A stretch of 64,000 nucleotides of DNA from Absidia repens. Lineage: Eukaryota > Mucoromycota > Mucoromycetes > Mucorales > Cunninghamellaceae. A model generated the notes under the pieces. It searched no databases. It saw only the letters and a list, made by a program, of their open reading frames with translations, and was not told the origin of the DNA. Position numbers and translations under genes: made by a program. The stretch lies in NCBI GenBank assembly GCA_002105175.1, contig MCGE01000003.1:434001-498000 (forward strand), read 5' to 3'. Shown in pieces: positions 51,625 to 63,802 of the stretch. Position 1 is the first letter of the stretch. Each line of letters begins with the position of its first letter.

Positions 51625-52115
51625 TGTGGGTTTCGATGGGATAGGATTAAAGCCTCCGCCATTTCGCACTTTGGTGGGCGGCCCCTTGGGGCCCAACCGT
51701 CGTGCTCAGCGCGTCGTCAATGGGTTTTTTTTTGTGTGCTGAAAAGAAAAAAAAATAGGGAAGAGATAGGAGCCTCCGCCATTTCGCACTATGATGGGCG
51801 GCCCTTGGGGCCCGACCGTCGTGCTCAGCGCATCGGCAATGGGTTCTTTTTTGTGTGCTGAAAAGAAAAAAAAAATAGTGAATGGTGATAAGAGCCTCCG
51901 CCATTTCGCACTATGGTGGGCAGCCCCTTGGGGCCCAACCGTCGTGCTCAGCGCATCGGCAATGTTTTTTTTATGTGTGCTAAAAAAAAAAAAAACAGGG
52001 AAGGGATTAAGGCCTCCACCATTTCGCACTTTGGTGGGCAGCCCCTTGGGGCCCAACCTTCGTGCTCAGCGCGTCGTCAATAGATACTTTTGAAAAAAAA
52101 AAATGGAAGGTCGAA
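51625..52115 (+). repeat. family C tandem array, four units of about 120 bp
   Basis: Units start near 51651, 51771, 51893 and 52011. Each has GCCTCCGCCATTTCGCACTA (or TTTG), TGGGCAGCCCCTTGGGGCCC, AACCGTCGTGCTCAGCGC and then a T run, TGTGTGCTGAAAAG and an A run. The units are about 80-95% alike by eye. The GGGGCCC palindrome and high GC set it apart. Two more units lie at 53.15-53.4 kb, two worn ones at 4.4 kb and a worn one at 54.2 kb. Confidence 0.88.
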
Positions 52116-52139
52116 AAATAGGGTGACTGAACCATTCGT

Positions 52140-52530
52140 ACTCCGCCTCTCATGGATTTAAATTTTCTCGCCTTTTTTTTTTCTGCCTCTTTCTTTCGTT
52201 TCTTTTTTTTTTAGAACATCAACTTCAACTGCGGATTTAGTGATCTTGGATTAGTGGTTAGAACTTGAATCAGGGGCCTTTTGAAAAGTGCAATACAAAC
52301 ATCATGGGGAAACCCTACCATTTTGGATTCGTGATCTCTGACTGTCCTCAAATTAGCGTTCGTTTTAGAATAGTGTCATTAGCTCAACTTAGCGTTAGTT
52401 GTCATAGTTTATATTGCATCTATATCAGAATTAAACATGTCTTGTCTTTTTATTATTATTCTCTTTCATGCCTTTCATTGTCTCGCTGAATGGGCATGGC
52501 GTATGTGCGTGGAAAAACAGAGTGTGTGGG
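52140..52530 (+). repeat. dispersed repeat family B, copy 2
   Basis: It has CTCCGCCTCTCATGG, a T/C tract, CTTGGATTAGTGGTTAGAAC, the core GGGGAAACCCTACCATTTTG (about 52307-52326) and AATTAAACATGTCTTGTC. It directly follows the family C array, in the same order as at 4.4-5.1 kb and 53.2-54.0 kb. Confidence 0.75.
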
Positions 52531-52795
52531 GAGTGTGGGGTTTATGCGTAGAAAAAAAAACACTGCAGCTCGTTGTGTAAAATGCTACGTACAGTTGCCA
52601 AAAAAAAAACCTCCCAAGTGTCATTAGCTCAGCTTAGCGTTAGTTATCATAGTTTATATTGCAGCCATATCAGAATTAAACATATCTTGTCTATTTACAA
52701 TTATTCTCTTACGTCTTTCATTGTCTCGCTGAATGGGCATGGCATATGTGCGTGGAAAAAAAACCCCCCAGTGTGTGTGTGGGGGAGGGGGGGTT
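52372..52795 (+). repeat. local duplication of the family B tail
   Basis: The stretch from GTGTCATTAGCTCAACTTAG (52373) to GCGTGGAAAAA (52507-52517) is repeated from 52618 to about 52760 with few changes. The second copy ends in a C run and a (GT)n/G run (52771-52794). Confidence 0.8.
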
Positions 52796-52800
52796 TATAC

Positions 52801-53145
52801 AGGAAATGTTTCTACTTTGGGCACGGAAGCAAAAGAGGTGATGTTCCGCATTGGGCACGGAAGCAAAAGAGGAAATGTTACACTTTGGGTACGGAAGCAT
52901 ATTTATATACAAATTATAAAAAATGACAGGAAATGTTTCTACTTTGGGCACGGAAGCTAAAGAGGAAATGTTACACTTTGGGCACGGAAGCATATTTATA
53001 TACAAATTATAAAAAATGACAGGAAATGTTTCTACTTTGGGCACAGAAGCAAAAGAGGAAATGTTACACTTTGGGCACGGAAGCATATTTATATGCAAAT
53101 ATGAAAAATGACAGGAAATGTTTCTATTTTGGGCACGGAACAGTT
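52801..53145 (+). repeat. tandem array with 93-bp unit
   Basis: Starts of AGGAAATGTTTCTACTTTGG lie near 52801, 52928, 53021 and 53113 (spacings 127, 93, 92). The half-motif TTGGGCACGGAAGC recurs within each unit. A 93-base spacing is divisible by three, so minus-strand frames run through it with a repeated MLPCPKCNISS-like peptide; this alone does not show coding. Confidence 0.88.
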
Positions 53146-53149
53146 TTTT

Positions 53150-53400
53150 TATTAAAGTGTGGGTTTCGATGGGATATGATTAAAGCCTCCGCCATTTCGC
53201 ACTTTGGCGGGCAGCCCCTTGGGGCCCAACCGTCGTGCTCAGCGCGTCGTCAATGGGTTCTTTTTTGTGTGCTGAAAAGAAAAAAAAAACAGTGAAGGGA
53301 TTAGAGCCTCCGCCATTTCGCACTATCGTGGGCAGCCTCTTGGGGCCCAACCGCCATGGTCAGCGCGTCGTCAATGGGTTTTTTGTGGTCTTCTGTGTGC
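53150..53400 (+). repeat. family C, two units
   Basis: Two units start near 53186 and 53308, matching the array at 51.6 kb closely, including the leader GTGTGGGTTTCGATGGGAT. The array follows the 93-bp tandem directly. Confidence 0.85.
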
Positions 53401-53539
53401 TGAAATAATAGCTTACTTGAAATGCGTCGGAGAGATTAGAGTTTGATTATGTAGTGGTTCCAACTGCCTTTCCACTGGAAGATAAAACGAATTATGCTAT
53501 ATGGTAATTATGGCGATTGCCCGTTTATTTGATTTTTTG

Positions 53540-53960
53540 ACAAAAAAAAAGCTGGATGATTCAGGCTCCGCATTTTGCTTTCTATTTTTTTTTTTTTTTG
53601 GTCCCCTTTTTTTTCCGTTCTTTTTCTTTCTTTTTTATTTTTTTCCTTCATGATAGTCTGAATGATATGATGGCAAGGCTCATTGGGGAATTGGTGATCT
53701 AGGATTAGTGTTAGAACTTGAATTAGGGGCGTTTTAAAAAACGCAAAACAAACATCATGGGGAAACGCTTTCATTTTGGATGAAGGATTTGGGAACGACA
53801 GTAGATTAGCACTCATTAGTTTAGTAATAGTTTGTCATCGTTTATATCTACGTCTGAATAAATATGTTCTTTTTATTATAATTAGTATCTCTGTTGTACG
53901 TTTACATGATGAGCTTCATCGAATGTGTATTACATATGCATAGAAAAAAAAAGTGTGTCT
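53540..53960 (+). repeat. dispersed repeat family B, copy 3
   Basis: It has GATTCAGGCTCCGCATTT, a T run, CTTCATGATAGTCTGAATGA, GATGGCAAGGCTCATTGGGG, the core GGGGAAACGCTTTCATTTTG (about 53759-53778) and GAATAAATATGTTC. It is the closest relative of copy 1 at 4.6 kb. Confidence 0.75.
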
Positions 53961-54164
53961 ATATATATATATATGAAAAGGAACGGATTGGGTACTATGG
54001 AGGTTTCTTCTACCAAGTCTATAAGTTTGTGCGTAGAAAGGAAAACAGGGATGTGTTTGTGTGAAAAAACAGCTATTACAGTGTATTTGTTGCGGTGGGG
54101 TATATTGAAGAACAAAGTTGAGAATAGTATTAATTATGTAGCTACTGAGTGACAAGGAGTTTCT

Positions 54165-54300
54165 GAAGTGTGGGTTTTGATGAAAGACTCTGTGATTTGG
54201 CACTATGGATGGGCAGCGATTGAGAAAAAAAAGGATAGACGGCTCCTATGGTGGGCAGCGCCTTGGGACTCAACGGTCGTTTGCTCAGGGCTCTAAAGAG
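54165..54300 (+). repeat. family C, worn single unit
   Basis: GTGTGGGTTTTGATG, then GGGCAGCGCCTTGGGACTCA and CGGTCGTTTGCTCAGGGCTC are diverged versions of the family C unit. Confidence 0.55.
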
Positions 54301-54839
54301 AGTCGGAGGGACAAAGAAGCGGACGTTAAAGTTAGTTAGCTGAGTTTCCTTACGGTCCATTTTCTTTTTAATATATAATAATAATATAATAAATAATAAG
54401 TAATAAACAACGATATATAGTGGAACCCATGCTTGATGATAATTTTTTTTGAAGTTTTGTTTTTTGTCCCTCATGCGTATAAGATCATATAGTGTCGATC
54501 AGCAGAACCGAATAGTAAACTTTGACTGTTGCAACTGTTTTCTTTTATATATTCTCAATTGTTCAGGAGGCCATTGCTCAGGGTAATCCTAATTTGCATT
54601 CCCTGTTTCTAAAAATATTTTGCCCAGGATTCAAATATTCTTGTGCATCCAAATATTTGCATTAATAAGTGCTTTCGGCGACGGTGTGGAGGTTGTTGGA
54701 GTGTGGTTTTGATGGAATTAGGGACTTCCATCATTTTGCATCTCAATAATACCTTTGATACTCCACTGGGCACAGGTGAGGACTTCATTATTTATATTTC
54801 ATCGCACGCAAAAGGAAGAAAAAAAAAAGGCTGTCAATA
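54301..54839. other. intergenic, no gene seen
   Basis: AT-rich spacer with an ATA-rich simple stretch at 54371-54405. Nothing else is recognised. Confidence 0.4.
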
Positions 54840-55962
54840 TACGTCATGTCGAGTCCAACGGAGGTTATGCTGGCGGAACGCCCTAGGTTAATTGATATAA
54901 AACGTAATGCGGGAATACGATCACATCTCATATAAACTGACCAAGAATTGTCAACCAATCGCTTGGCCTTACTAGAAAAGGGGAAGTAGTCATAGATAAA
55001 CTATCAAACAGTGGAAAATGCTCTATATCGACGGTTGTACATATATTATGGGTAGATTCAATTACATATTTAACGGCTAGAATATCACTGTAAATGATAG
55101 TAAGTAATCTGAGGGTGCCTATCGGTTCCTTGGTCCCCTAGAGGGAAAACAGTCATGATGGGTGGGCAGGCAAATATTTGGCAGAACACTCACAAAACAG
55201 CTATAACAGGAACTGTTTCACTATAATATGCGCCAATATTGATAGTAAAACGACATATTTAATTGAAGAACATTGGTAGGTACTAAAACTAAAGATTCGA
55301 GCACTATATTACTATGGGACTTAATGAAAGAGCCTACTGGACGAAGCATTAATAAGTCTAAAGTGTGATTTGAAAGATAGTCAACATTAATCTAAAGGCA
55401 TACTTTATTGTAGGACATTGATATATACTAAAAACTACAGACGAGGGGTTCATAATAGCATGGGGCTTAATGGAGGGGTCTATTGGACGAAGCGTGAAGA
55501 AGTCTAAAGTGTGATTTGAAGAATGATACACACAAACCTAAAGGTATAGATGTAAAATGGGAGCTAATAATACTATACATGCCATGAGAAAAACAAAAGG
55601 GATATACTTGACTGAAACATAAAAGGGGACGGTAGGAAAAAAGAGAACTATTGCCCAAGACATGAAAAAGATTAAAGGAATATTTTTCATCAAAGTAAGT
55701 AAAGACAGAAATATTTTATTGGGATATAGATAGAAACTATGACATATACACACTAAACTAAGGTTATGAAGTCTCCAAAAAGCCAACTCATGGTGTTCCC
55801 AAATCCTAAATCTAAAATGAAAGGGCTTCCCCATGCATCTTGTATTCTCTGTTCTGACAACCCTTCTCGACTAGTCTTGACACTATTCTAAGTCCAACGT
55901 AATTCCATGGAGACTACAATTCTGAAAAAAAAATGGGGTGAAGAAATGAAGTGAAAGAAAGA

Positions 55963-56010
<48 letters not shown>

Positions 56011-56048
56011 AAAGGAAATAACCCACACGTGCGCGGGATTTGAAACAT
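54840..56048 (-). repeat. dispersed repeat family A, copy 5 (reverse)
   Basis: On the minus strand it starts with TTTCAAATCCCGCGCACGTG (56022-56041; the second half is CGCACGTG), passes a T/C tract with a (CT)n run, and has the core near 55815-55845. GAATAAAATATTTCTG-like, then CAATTAAATATGTC and the CCAACGGAGG end (54860-54869, plus-strand reading) follow. A (GA)n microsatellite at 55973-56002 lies inside it. Confidence 0.72.
55961..56003 (+). repeat. (GT)n(GA)n microsatellite
   Basis: A short GT run passes into about 15 GA units, inside the T/C (minus strand) tract of family A copy 5. Confidence 0.9.
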
Positions 56049-57883
56049 ATATTTGCACCTCCTGAATATTTTGGTGTCGCAATTCGCCGACCCGTAAGGG
56101 TTTTTTTTAATAAAGAAAAAATGTCAATAAATAAAGTAGTTTTGTGTATTTTTTAACTTCACTATAATATTACATAGTTAAACGATTTGTTGTCAAGTAA
56201 AATAAACGTCCTAAGTGTTTTCTGTGAGACCCAAGATATTCTACTGTCTTGCTGAACTCCATCGTAGTTTTTCTTGACGACCGTACATACTCGAGCATAG
56301 AAAAAATTGAAATTATTGTAATTGTGGGCGCATGTATGTATGGAACAAATGGATTGGTTATTAGGTAGCTTAAGGAAATCGTCGCACAGTAGTGAAGGTG
56401 ATACGGTGATACACCTTAATTCTTTCGCTAGAGTAATTCAATCAATCCAGGTGTGCAAAATATATCCCCAGGACGGTTTCCCTAAGACGACTCTGTCAAA
56501 ATTCCACCATAAAATACTCCAGAAACTCATTTTGGATCGAAAACGTGCCCATATGTGCACCCAAAATTTGTTCAACCGCTTAATCATACAGTGACCCTCT
56601 TAGATGTGACCTATCATAGGTAATATAAAATACTCCAGTGAGTTTCTTTGTCGAACATTTCTAAAAATTTCTCTTTTGTGCCTGCTGCGACGAAGCCAGA
56701 ATTACACGGTGACCTGTAAATTGATGTCAGGCGTGATTGGGTGATAGACATTATCAATTCAAGTCTGCGTTGAGAAAAAAAAAAATCACCGGACGCTATA
56801 TTTAGTCTTCATTTAGTATTTGTCTCATGTCGACCGGAGCTTAAAAACTTCGTGTCTGATATGTTGTGCGAATGACAATGGGAAGTTTAGTGCAAAACTC
56901 ATTTTTTCCAAAAATCGACCTTTTTTTTTTTTTTACGAACCTGGATGTCGAGGTTTCACCGATGGCACCTAATATACACAGCCTTTATTTGAGGAACACA
57001 CTATAACAAAGTTTGTAGGGTGAGCGAGTCAAAAAGAAAAAACAGTCATATATCGTGATATTTACAAAAGATAGGGTCGGGTAACCCGTTGGTGATCGTT
57101 TTATTTTCTAAATTGACCAAAACAAGCCTATTATTCCTAAATTAAACATTGTGTCTATCGACAGCTGGGCTGACGAGAGGCAAGACTAAAAAAAAAAATG
57201 CAAATAGTCGGGTCATTGTCCTTTTTTTCTCTGCCCCACACTATTGTTTGATGAATTGCACTTCTTGGTGGTGATTGATTGGAAGAATTTAAAGGATAGG
57301 TGTTTGTATACAATCTCACCTTACCCAATTCTCACAATATTATTCTCAGAAGTTACTAGCTCTGTACACCACCAAGGCACCAAGGCTAAAAAAAAAAAAA
57401 AAAAAAGTTCATCTGATTCGCCTATTATCACTGTTTACGTTCCTATCTCCGACATTTCCATTGATCAGACTTGTCTATCTTTATTTCTGAATATGATTCG
57501 TTTGTGTTTGTCAAACAAATAGCATATTCCGTTTCATCATCATAAACTATTTTTATCATAGTCGTTAATTTTCAGAAATCATTGTCATAGTGTGTAAATA
57601 GAGTCAAAAGTGGAAGCTTTATTCAAATTATAAATTTTGAGATAATAAAAAAAGGGTAGGGGTGGAAGAGAATAATAAATACTAAACAATAGAAATCAAT
57701 AAGGGAAGATAGAAGTAAAAATAGTAATAAAGAGGAATGAGAAGAGAATGGTACCATTGATCGAATATAAAGAATAAAAAAATAAGAAAAACGGCTACCA
57801 TCAATTACTAATAAAGTAATAAATATAATACAACTAATCACCAGCAACAATGATCTAAACTACAAAAGGCAAGTCATTCCATT
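56049..57883. other. intergenic, no secure gene
   Basis: Largest gap without a repeat copy or gene call. Plus-strand frames at 56322-56594 and 57244-57522 have no motif and no splice support. A/T homopolymers occur at 56930 and 57390. Confidence 0.45.
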
Positions 57884-60097
57884 TCACTGACCAGTCTTGT
57901 TGTTGTTCTTTTCGATTTCTTGACCAGAATCAGAGTTGTTGCCAGAGGATTCTGCTTTTTCTACTTTTTCAATTGCCTGACCTCCAATTTCAACTTTTTC
58001 AACATCATATGTACCATTGCCAGACTCGGGTGCGTAAGTATGCTTGTGAATAGACTCCGCATCCGCCTTGACATCAGCAGTGGCAAACAGAACTTCGATT
58101 TGTTCTAATGTCAAACCTTGAGTTTCAGGGAACCAGAAATAAACCATGGGAATAAAAGCAATGTTGAGGAAGGCAAACAAGATATAAGTCCAAAAGCCAA
58201 TGCTTTCAAATAGGACAGGAGTGATTTCGGCCACAACAAAATTTCCAAGCCAATTGGCTGCGGTGCTCATTGAATTTCCTTTGGCACGCATTCCTGTAGA
58301 AAAGATTTCACTGGGGTATAACCAAGCCATCCTACAGGCACACACATACAAAACGAAAAAAAAAAATTGAGCAAAGATGACGGGACAAACACATACTGTA
58401 GTTATCTTACCCAAGCCAGGATGCACCAAAGGTAAAGTTGTATAACATGGTAAAAGCTGCTGCACCACCATTACCACCGGGTAGATACCATGTACCGTCA
58501 TTGTAATCTTTGCCTGCTTTTTGGCACCCAGCCAAACAAATGAGCGTTACTGCTTGACCAACCAAACCCCACAGCATGATAGGCCGTCGACCAACTTTTT
58601 CCACAAAAAAAACGGGTAGAAGCGATCCAATGCCGTAAACAATTGTATCCACACCACCAAACATCATTGCCTAAAAAAATCAAATCGTGTAAATAACACC
58701 ATTTTTAACTCTTTGTTCCTGTTGTTTCGTACCATAGATTGACTGAAGCCACTTTGGAGGAACACAGTTGTCAAATAGTAAGTAGTTGCCTAAAAAAAAA
58801 TTCAAATGTTTATAAAATGTTTAAGTCTGATTTGCACTTTTTTTAATGCCATATGAGGCCACTTCAGTTAAACTTACATTGATACCAGACAGTTGTTGAA
58901 TAATTTGGCTAAGCATTCCCAGGCAAACCCTATAACGATTGTTGAATTTCCCCTTGCTAAATAATTCCTTGTAAGATGAAATACCCAGACGACGTTCGAG
59001 TTCAATACCGTCCCGGATTTCCTCAAATTCAGAGATACAGCGTGGGTGTGTGGTGTCTTCATTTGTCCAAAGCCGAGCCAATACAACTTTTGCTTCATCG
59101 TGGCGATCCTTAGAAACTAACCAGCGAGGAGTTTCAGGGAGGATGAGAGTACCAAGCAGCAGGATGACAGCGAAAACAATTTGGAAAGCCAATGGGAATC
59201 GCCATGCGAACTCACCACCAACATAGTAAAGACCAAATTCAAGCCAATAGGCAATAGACATACCGACTACCAGCAGAGTGCATTCATAACAGACATTCGC
59301 ACCTCTTGTTTGAGGTGGAGCAATTTCAGACTGTAACAAAAATAAAGCGGGAAGGAAGTGGGGAAAAGATTAGCATTCGTAGTGCTTTATCAAATATATG
59401 TGACAAACTCACTTGATAGACAGGCACAGTAGCGGTGATCATGCCATTTCCAACACCAGTGATAATACGTGACACGATAGCCATAGGAAGATCAATCATA
59501 GCTGTTTGTAAAATAGCACCAGCAATCAAAATAACCGACCCAACACGAATAGTCATTTTTCGGCCAAGCCAATCGCCTACTTTACCGCAAGATAAAGCAC
59601 CAAACATACATCCTATTAAAGGTAAAAGTAAGTTAATGAGCTGCCCGGCAAAATTTGATGCAGGTGTTTCATGTGGTTGTGGACATAAAGGATCCACATG
59701 TCATGTGAACTTGCTTTTTATTTACTTTTTTTTTAGGAACATACCGATTTCGTAAAGAGCAACAACGGCACCAACAGTGGGTGCATTAGGACTCCCCATT
59801 AATTTAAACCAATGCTCATTCTATAAAACAGCAAAAAAAGCGAATGTTAGCTAAACAAACATATTTTTTTTTAAATAATTTTATGTTTTTTACCGTGATG
59901 ATACCAGACATGACGCCCTATATTGAAACCATCAGAAAAAAAAAAGGGACAAAACAAGTATAATCAGTATATTTGCCCGTATATAGATAATATATGTTTT
60001 TTTATTTTTGACTCACCTGGTCATACCCAAAGAGTAAAAACCCTGTGGCTGCAAGTGTCGTGGTAGTGTTGAATAGCAACTTCCCTTTCAAAGGCAT
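57884..60097 (-). CDS. MFS sugar/hexose transporter
   Basis: Exons 60017-60097, 59894-59917 (24 bases), 59745-59820, 59413-59612, 58878-59330, 58733-58789, 58411-58670 and 57884-58331 join in phase to 532 aa. Sugar-porter marks are LLFGYDQGVMSGIIT, CGKVGDWLGRKM, PETPRWLV (about 195), IIQQLSGINATTYY, VFFVEKVGRRPI, MAWLYPSEIF and FWFPETQGLTLEQIE. Twelve membrane segments are expected. It moves hexose across the plasma membrane; the exact sugar is unknown. The last 60 residues are a Glu/Lys/Gly/Ser tail ending NNNKTGQ. The start MPLKGKLLFNTTTT was chosen over a longer upstream frame because it opens straight into the first transmembrane segment. Confidence 0.94.
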
Positions 60098-61788
60098 AAT
60101 GTATGTACACAATTAAAAGAAAAAGAGATGTAATGTAAAGAAAAAAAATCAGGGAAGAAGAAAAAAAATTCAGATAGCGATTTACTTAAATAAATAAAAA
60201 AATAGAGTTGTACGCTGAACCCCGCCCCCACAAAAATTACCAACAAAATTTCAGCGTGGTACTCTTTGAAGGTAGAGGCCATCCCACATCCTCCCCTTTA
60301 TTATATCTGGTATATGTAATCCAAAGTGCACGCTGACCAATCACTTATCTTATTTTATGCTGTACCTACTGTAAATAGACTAGTCGTTCCTTTCTCTTTT
60401 CTCCGAGAGGATGAAACGGAGTTTTAATCATGTGAGCAGAAAAATGTTCGCCCAGCCGTTTACTGCACCGAACCTTAAAAGTAATTTCACCCTCCCAAAA
60501 AAATAAAAAAACTATATCTACTTCTGGTCTGTTCCTTCTTTTTCTGAGTTTTATTTTTAATGGTTACTCTAAATCGTCGATTTTTTGATTTTTTTTGTCA
60601 TTTATGATGTCACTGGATTCAAGTGTAGAAAAAGAAAAGTCGCACAGGGCAACACAAAAAAAAATCTGGCGTGTAAAAATAAGGAAAGGAGTGGTGATCA
60701 TCCCGTCAATGTTGCACCAAATGTTGCAAGCTTTTTTTGTTTTGATTTTTAATCGATAACATGCTTGATCAAGTTGTTTTTACACTTTCCCATCAAAAAA
60801 AAAAAAAAATACATACCATGATTTTACTCTCATTTCAAATCATAATACCTATACTATAGATAGTAAGGACAAATATCGTCGGTTAAGCCCGCCAAAGACG
60901 TGTGGGATAAAAAAAAAAAACAAAGAACGAACACCTGGAAAAGCGGACCATAGACATGTCATGCATCCACAACTTGTGAGAAATACAGTGAACTACCGTC
61001 ACTTCTTTCCGTTTTTTTTTTTTTTACATTGTTCAAAAGAACACAGTATCGCTCTCCTTGCTCATAATAAACAAATAAAACAGCAAATTCCTTCTCTTAC
61101 TGTTACGCAACACTCAGCAAAATCGTATTCGTCAAGTTTACTAGTACTTTTTTAGTAAAGTTAGCAGTATAATTTTGAAGATGAGAAGAGTCTTGTGAAA
61201 AGACCATTCAGACTTGTGCACCGGTATTGTTCTCCCTCCTATCGAACTTGTATAAGTTTTTCTATTATTATCAAATAACGAAGACACTTCATTAATTCAA
61301 ATACAACGATTATAATAAGGATAGACCTTATTTCTTCATGCCCTGAAAATCTATAGTCTTCAATGGGTGCCGATATTTTGGAGATAAGAGTCAAATAGAC
61401 GGAGGGAAAATAATATATATCAAAAGAAGCGGTAGAAAGAAGAAAAGAGGCAAAAACGATGTTGTTGAAACACCAAATAGCAAATTGGAAAAAGAAAGCC
61501 AAATCAGTACCTCCAAAGTTAGTTAAAAATCAGAGGCACTATATTCATGCAATCTTCCGTCAATATACTTTATTGGCAGGTTTTGATCATTCTTTTCGTA
61601 TTTAACATTTTCACTGATAAAGGATCTATGCCCAGGTAGATATTATCACAATTGCTCTATCAAAACAGATCAGTACCTCCATTGGTTCCACATGCGGCTG
61701 ATAATTGGGCACCCCTGCCCGAGATAATGTACGGGCACCTTTTTTTCTGGCAGGTGGGCCTTGCAGACACTGAGCGGTCACTAAACTA
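60098..61788. other. intergenic, no gene seen
   Basis: Promoter side of the sugar transporter, AT-rich with A/T runs. CCCGCC near 60888 and ACGTGTGG near 60899 weakly resemble the family A box. No gene is seen. Confidence 0.45.
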
Positions 61789-62870
61789 TTAAAATCCCGC
61801 CCACGTGGTGAACTTTTTTTTTTGTTTACTTTTTTTTTCCGTCTCTCTTTTTTCATTTTCTTTTTCCTCTTCTTCTTTTCTTCACCATTTCAACTTTTTT
61901 GGGGCTATGGTGATCTTAGAATAGTCTCAGGTCTAGTTTAGAAAGGGTTTCAGAACAGGGATTACAAGAGGCATGAGGTAACCCTTTCATTTTGGATATA
62001 GGATCTGAAACCTTCCATTAGATAGTTTTTTTAGAGCCTTCATTAGCTTAGTTTGTCCATTGTTTGTATCTATATCTGAATAAAATATGGCTCTTTTTGC
62101 CTGCGCCAATGAAAAATGCCCCATGTCTCTCATGATTTGTTTTCTAAAATGGATCCTTTTTCCTGTTGCTTCAATAAGAGGATCATCCCCTGGAGTTTCT
62201 CCTGCCTGTGCGATACTGTATAGTGTATAGACCATTTACATTTTTTACTTTAGTTTAGTGTTTGCTATTCTTCAAATTCCACATTAATTTCCCTCAATCA
62301 TCCTGGAATAGATCTTTTCATCAAATCCATTCCCCCGGCCTTTAGTTTTAATATCTATTAGTATTTACCAATATACTTCAATAAAATGTCTCCCTTTTCA
62401 CTACTTCTGACACACCGTATGGTGAACAATGTATCTATTAAAATTTTGTTTTTTGAGTGTTCTATTATGCACTTGCTTTCTAGTTTACCCACCATGACCA
62501 CTTTTTTCCTCGTTATATATAAGTCCAAGGAATTAGTTGGCAATATCAGATTATTTACTATCAAAGATAGCCATATTCGTACTCGACTAGTCATGCATAT
62601 GAAGCTAAGGTGTGATGTGCATATGGCTGCCGCTATAAAACATTTTACACCTCTTTCTAGCCTATCTATAACTACCCTGATACCTAACGGCTGGTCTTCA
62701 CAGTTCTAAGTCACTTAAAATGAAACGTGGCCCTTTCCTCGCTCTATCGTTCATATTTATCAACTCGGGATGTACCTACCGCCAGAGTAGCGTTTTTTTG
62801 GACGGAACATGGGCCTCCAACATTCGTTCGGAATTTAGAGGTACCTCTTTTTGCCATATATGGATTTGGA
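61789..62870 (+). repeat. dispersed repeat family A, copy 6 (forward, nearly full length)
   Basis: The box TTAAAATCCCGCCCACGTGG (61789-61808) is followed by a T/C tract. The core is at about 61966-61995 (with GGTAACCC replacing GGAAACCC), then GAATAAAATATGGC, TTCAATAAGAGG, CTTCAATAAAATGTCTCCC and CTATCAAAGATAGCC. The end near 62790-62810 shares TACCGCCAGAGTAGCG with the reverse-strand copies. It abuts the TIR element at 62876. Confidence 0.75.
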
Positions 62871-62875
62871 GGTTA

Positions 62876-63802
62876 TGGTGCGGCTTATTTATATTGTCAA
62901 ATTTTAGACATGATCCTAGAAAGCTGATGGTTTTTTGAAAAATGGCCACCTCAAAAAAACAACGAATAAACATGATAATTCAGGCCTTTAAGAACAAAGC
63001 GTGTCCATCAGTTTGTTTGTTTTTTATAGAAAAAGAAAAAGTTATCAGTCTTCGAAAAAAGAAGACTTTGGCTTGCTGGTCTAGGATTTGAAACGTATCT
63101 GATGTACTAAAAAGGAAAATGATATGTGCATTTATTTTGTAAATCACCACGAAAACTGTAAAATATTATACCGAAAACAAGGTAAAAATTTTACCCCTGG
63201 AAACCAGGTCCTGTTTTTTGCTCGTTCCCGCTCAGATATCAAGGGTAGTTAGTAGATGTAGATGTAGATATAGATCGTAAGACTTGCAAACGAAGATTAG
63301 TTTATGTATTTGTATTTGTATTTATTATTTGTACACTAAAAAGTACCATCCTTTCTTTTTTTTTTTTTTTGCTGTTGTACGCACAGACACACACACACCC
63401 GTTTTTTCTCTGCTTATAATAAGCCCATGTTTATACATTTGGTAAGACAATCAAACAATGAGAAAAAATAATGATAGAAAAAGACAAGACAAGGTTTATT
63501 CAGTAGTAGTTATAATGACAACCAATACTAAACTAAGATGAAGGCTAATCTAATAGTGGTCCCAAATTGTGAATCCAAAATGAAAGGGTTTCCCCATGCA
63601 CCTCGTAATACCTGAGCTGAAAACCCTTCTAAACTAGTCTGACACTAATCCTTGCTGAACATCACCTCATTGAGATCAATGAAATGGCGGTGACTAGAGG
63701 AAAAAAAAAAAAAAAAGAAAGAAGAAAGGAAGGAGAAAAAAAAAAGACTTTAAAAGGCATTTTTCAAACTGAAAATTTGACATTTATAAGTGAGCCGCAC
63801 CA
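62876..63802 (-). mobile_element. TIR element with TA flanks, copy 2 (inverted)
   Basis: The left end is TGGTGCGGCTTATTTATATT; the right end, read on the minus strand, is TGGTGCGGCTCACTTATAAA. TA precedes (62874-62875) and follows (63803-63804). The interior aligns along its whole length with copy 1 (19306-20206) in inverted orientation, with small indels. No transposase frame is present. Confidence 0.86.

Noticed and set aside
51647..52093. Open frames across the family C array on both strands
   Set aside because: The period of about 120 bases keeps frames open by chance; peptides are low-complexity translations of GC blocks and A/T runs.
52718..53098. 126-codon frame with repeated MLPCPKCNISS peptide
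   Set aside because: Explained by the 93-bp tandem period; no start context, splice or family support. Kept only as a low-interest finding.
56322..56594. 90-codon plus-strand frame
   Set aside because: No motif, flanks or splice support; I could not link it to a transposon protein.
57244..57522. 92-codon plus-strand frame
   Set aside because: Contains a poly-Lys run from an A homopolymer; no family recognised.
60088..60282. Longer N-terminus for the sugar transporter (Met at 60282)
   Set aside because: It would read through an A/T-rich stretch not in frame with the clear MPLKGKLLFNTTTT start, and gives no extra known domain.
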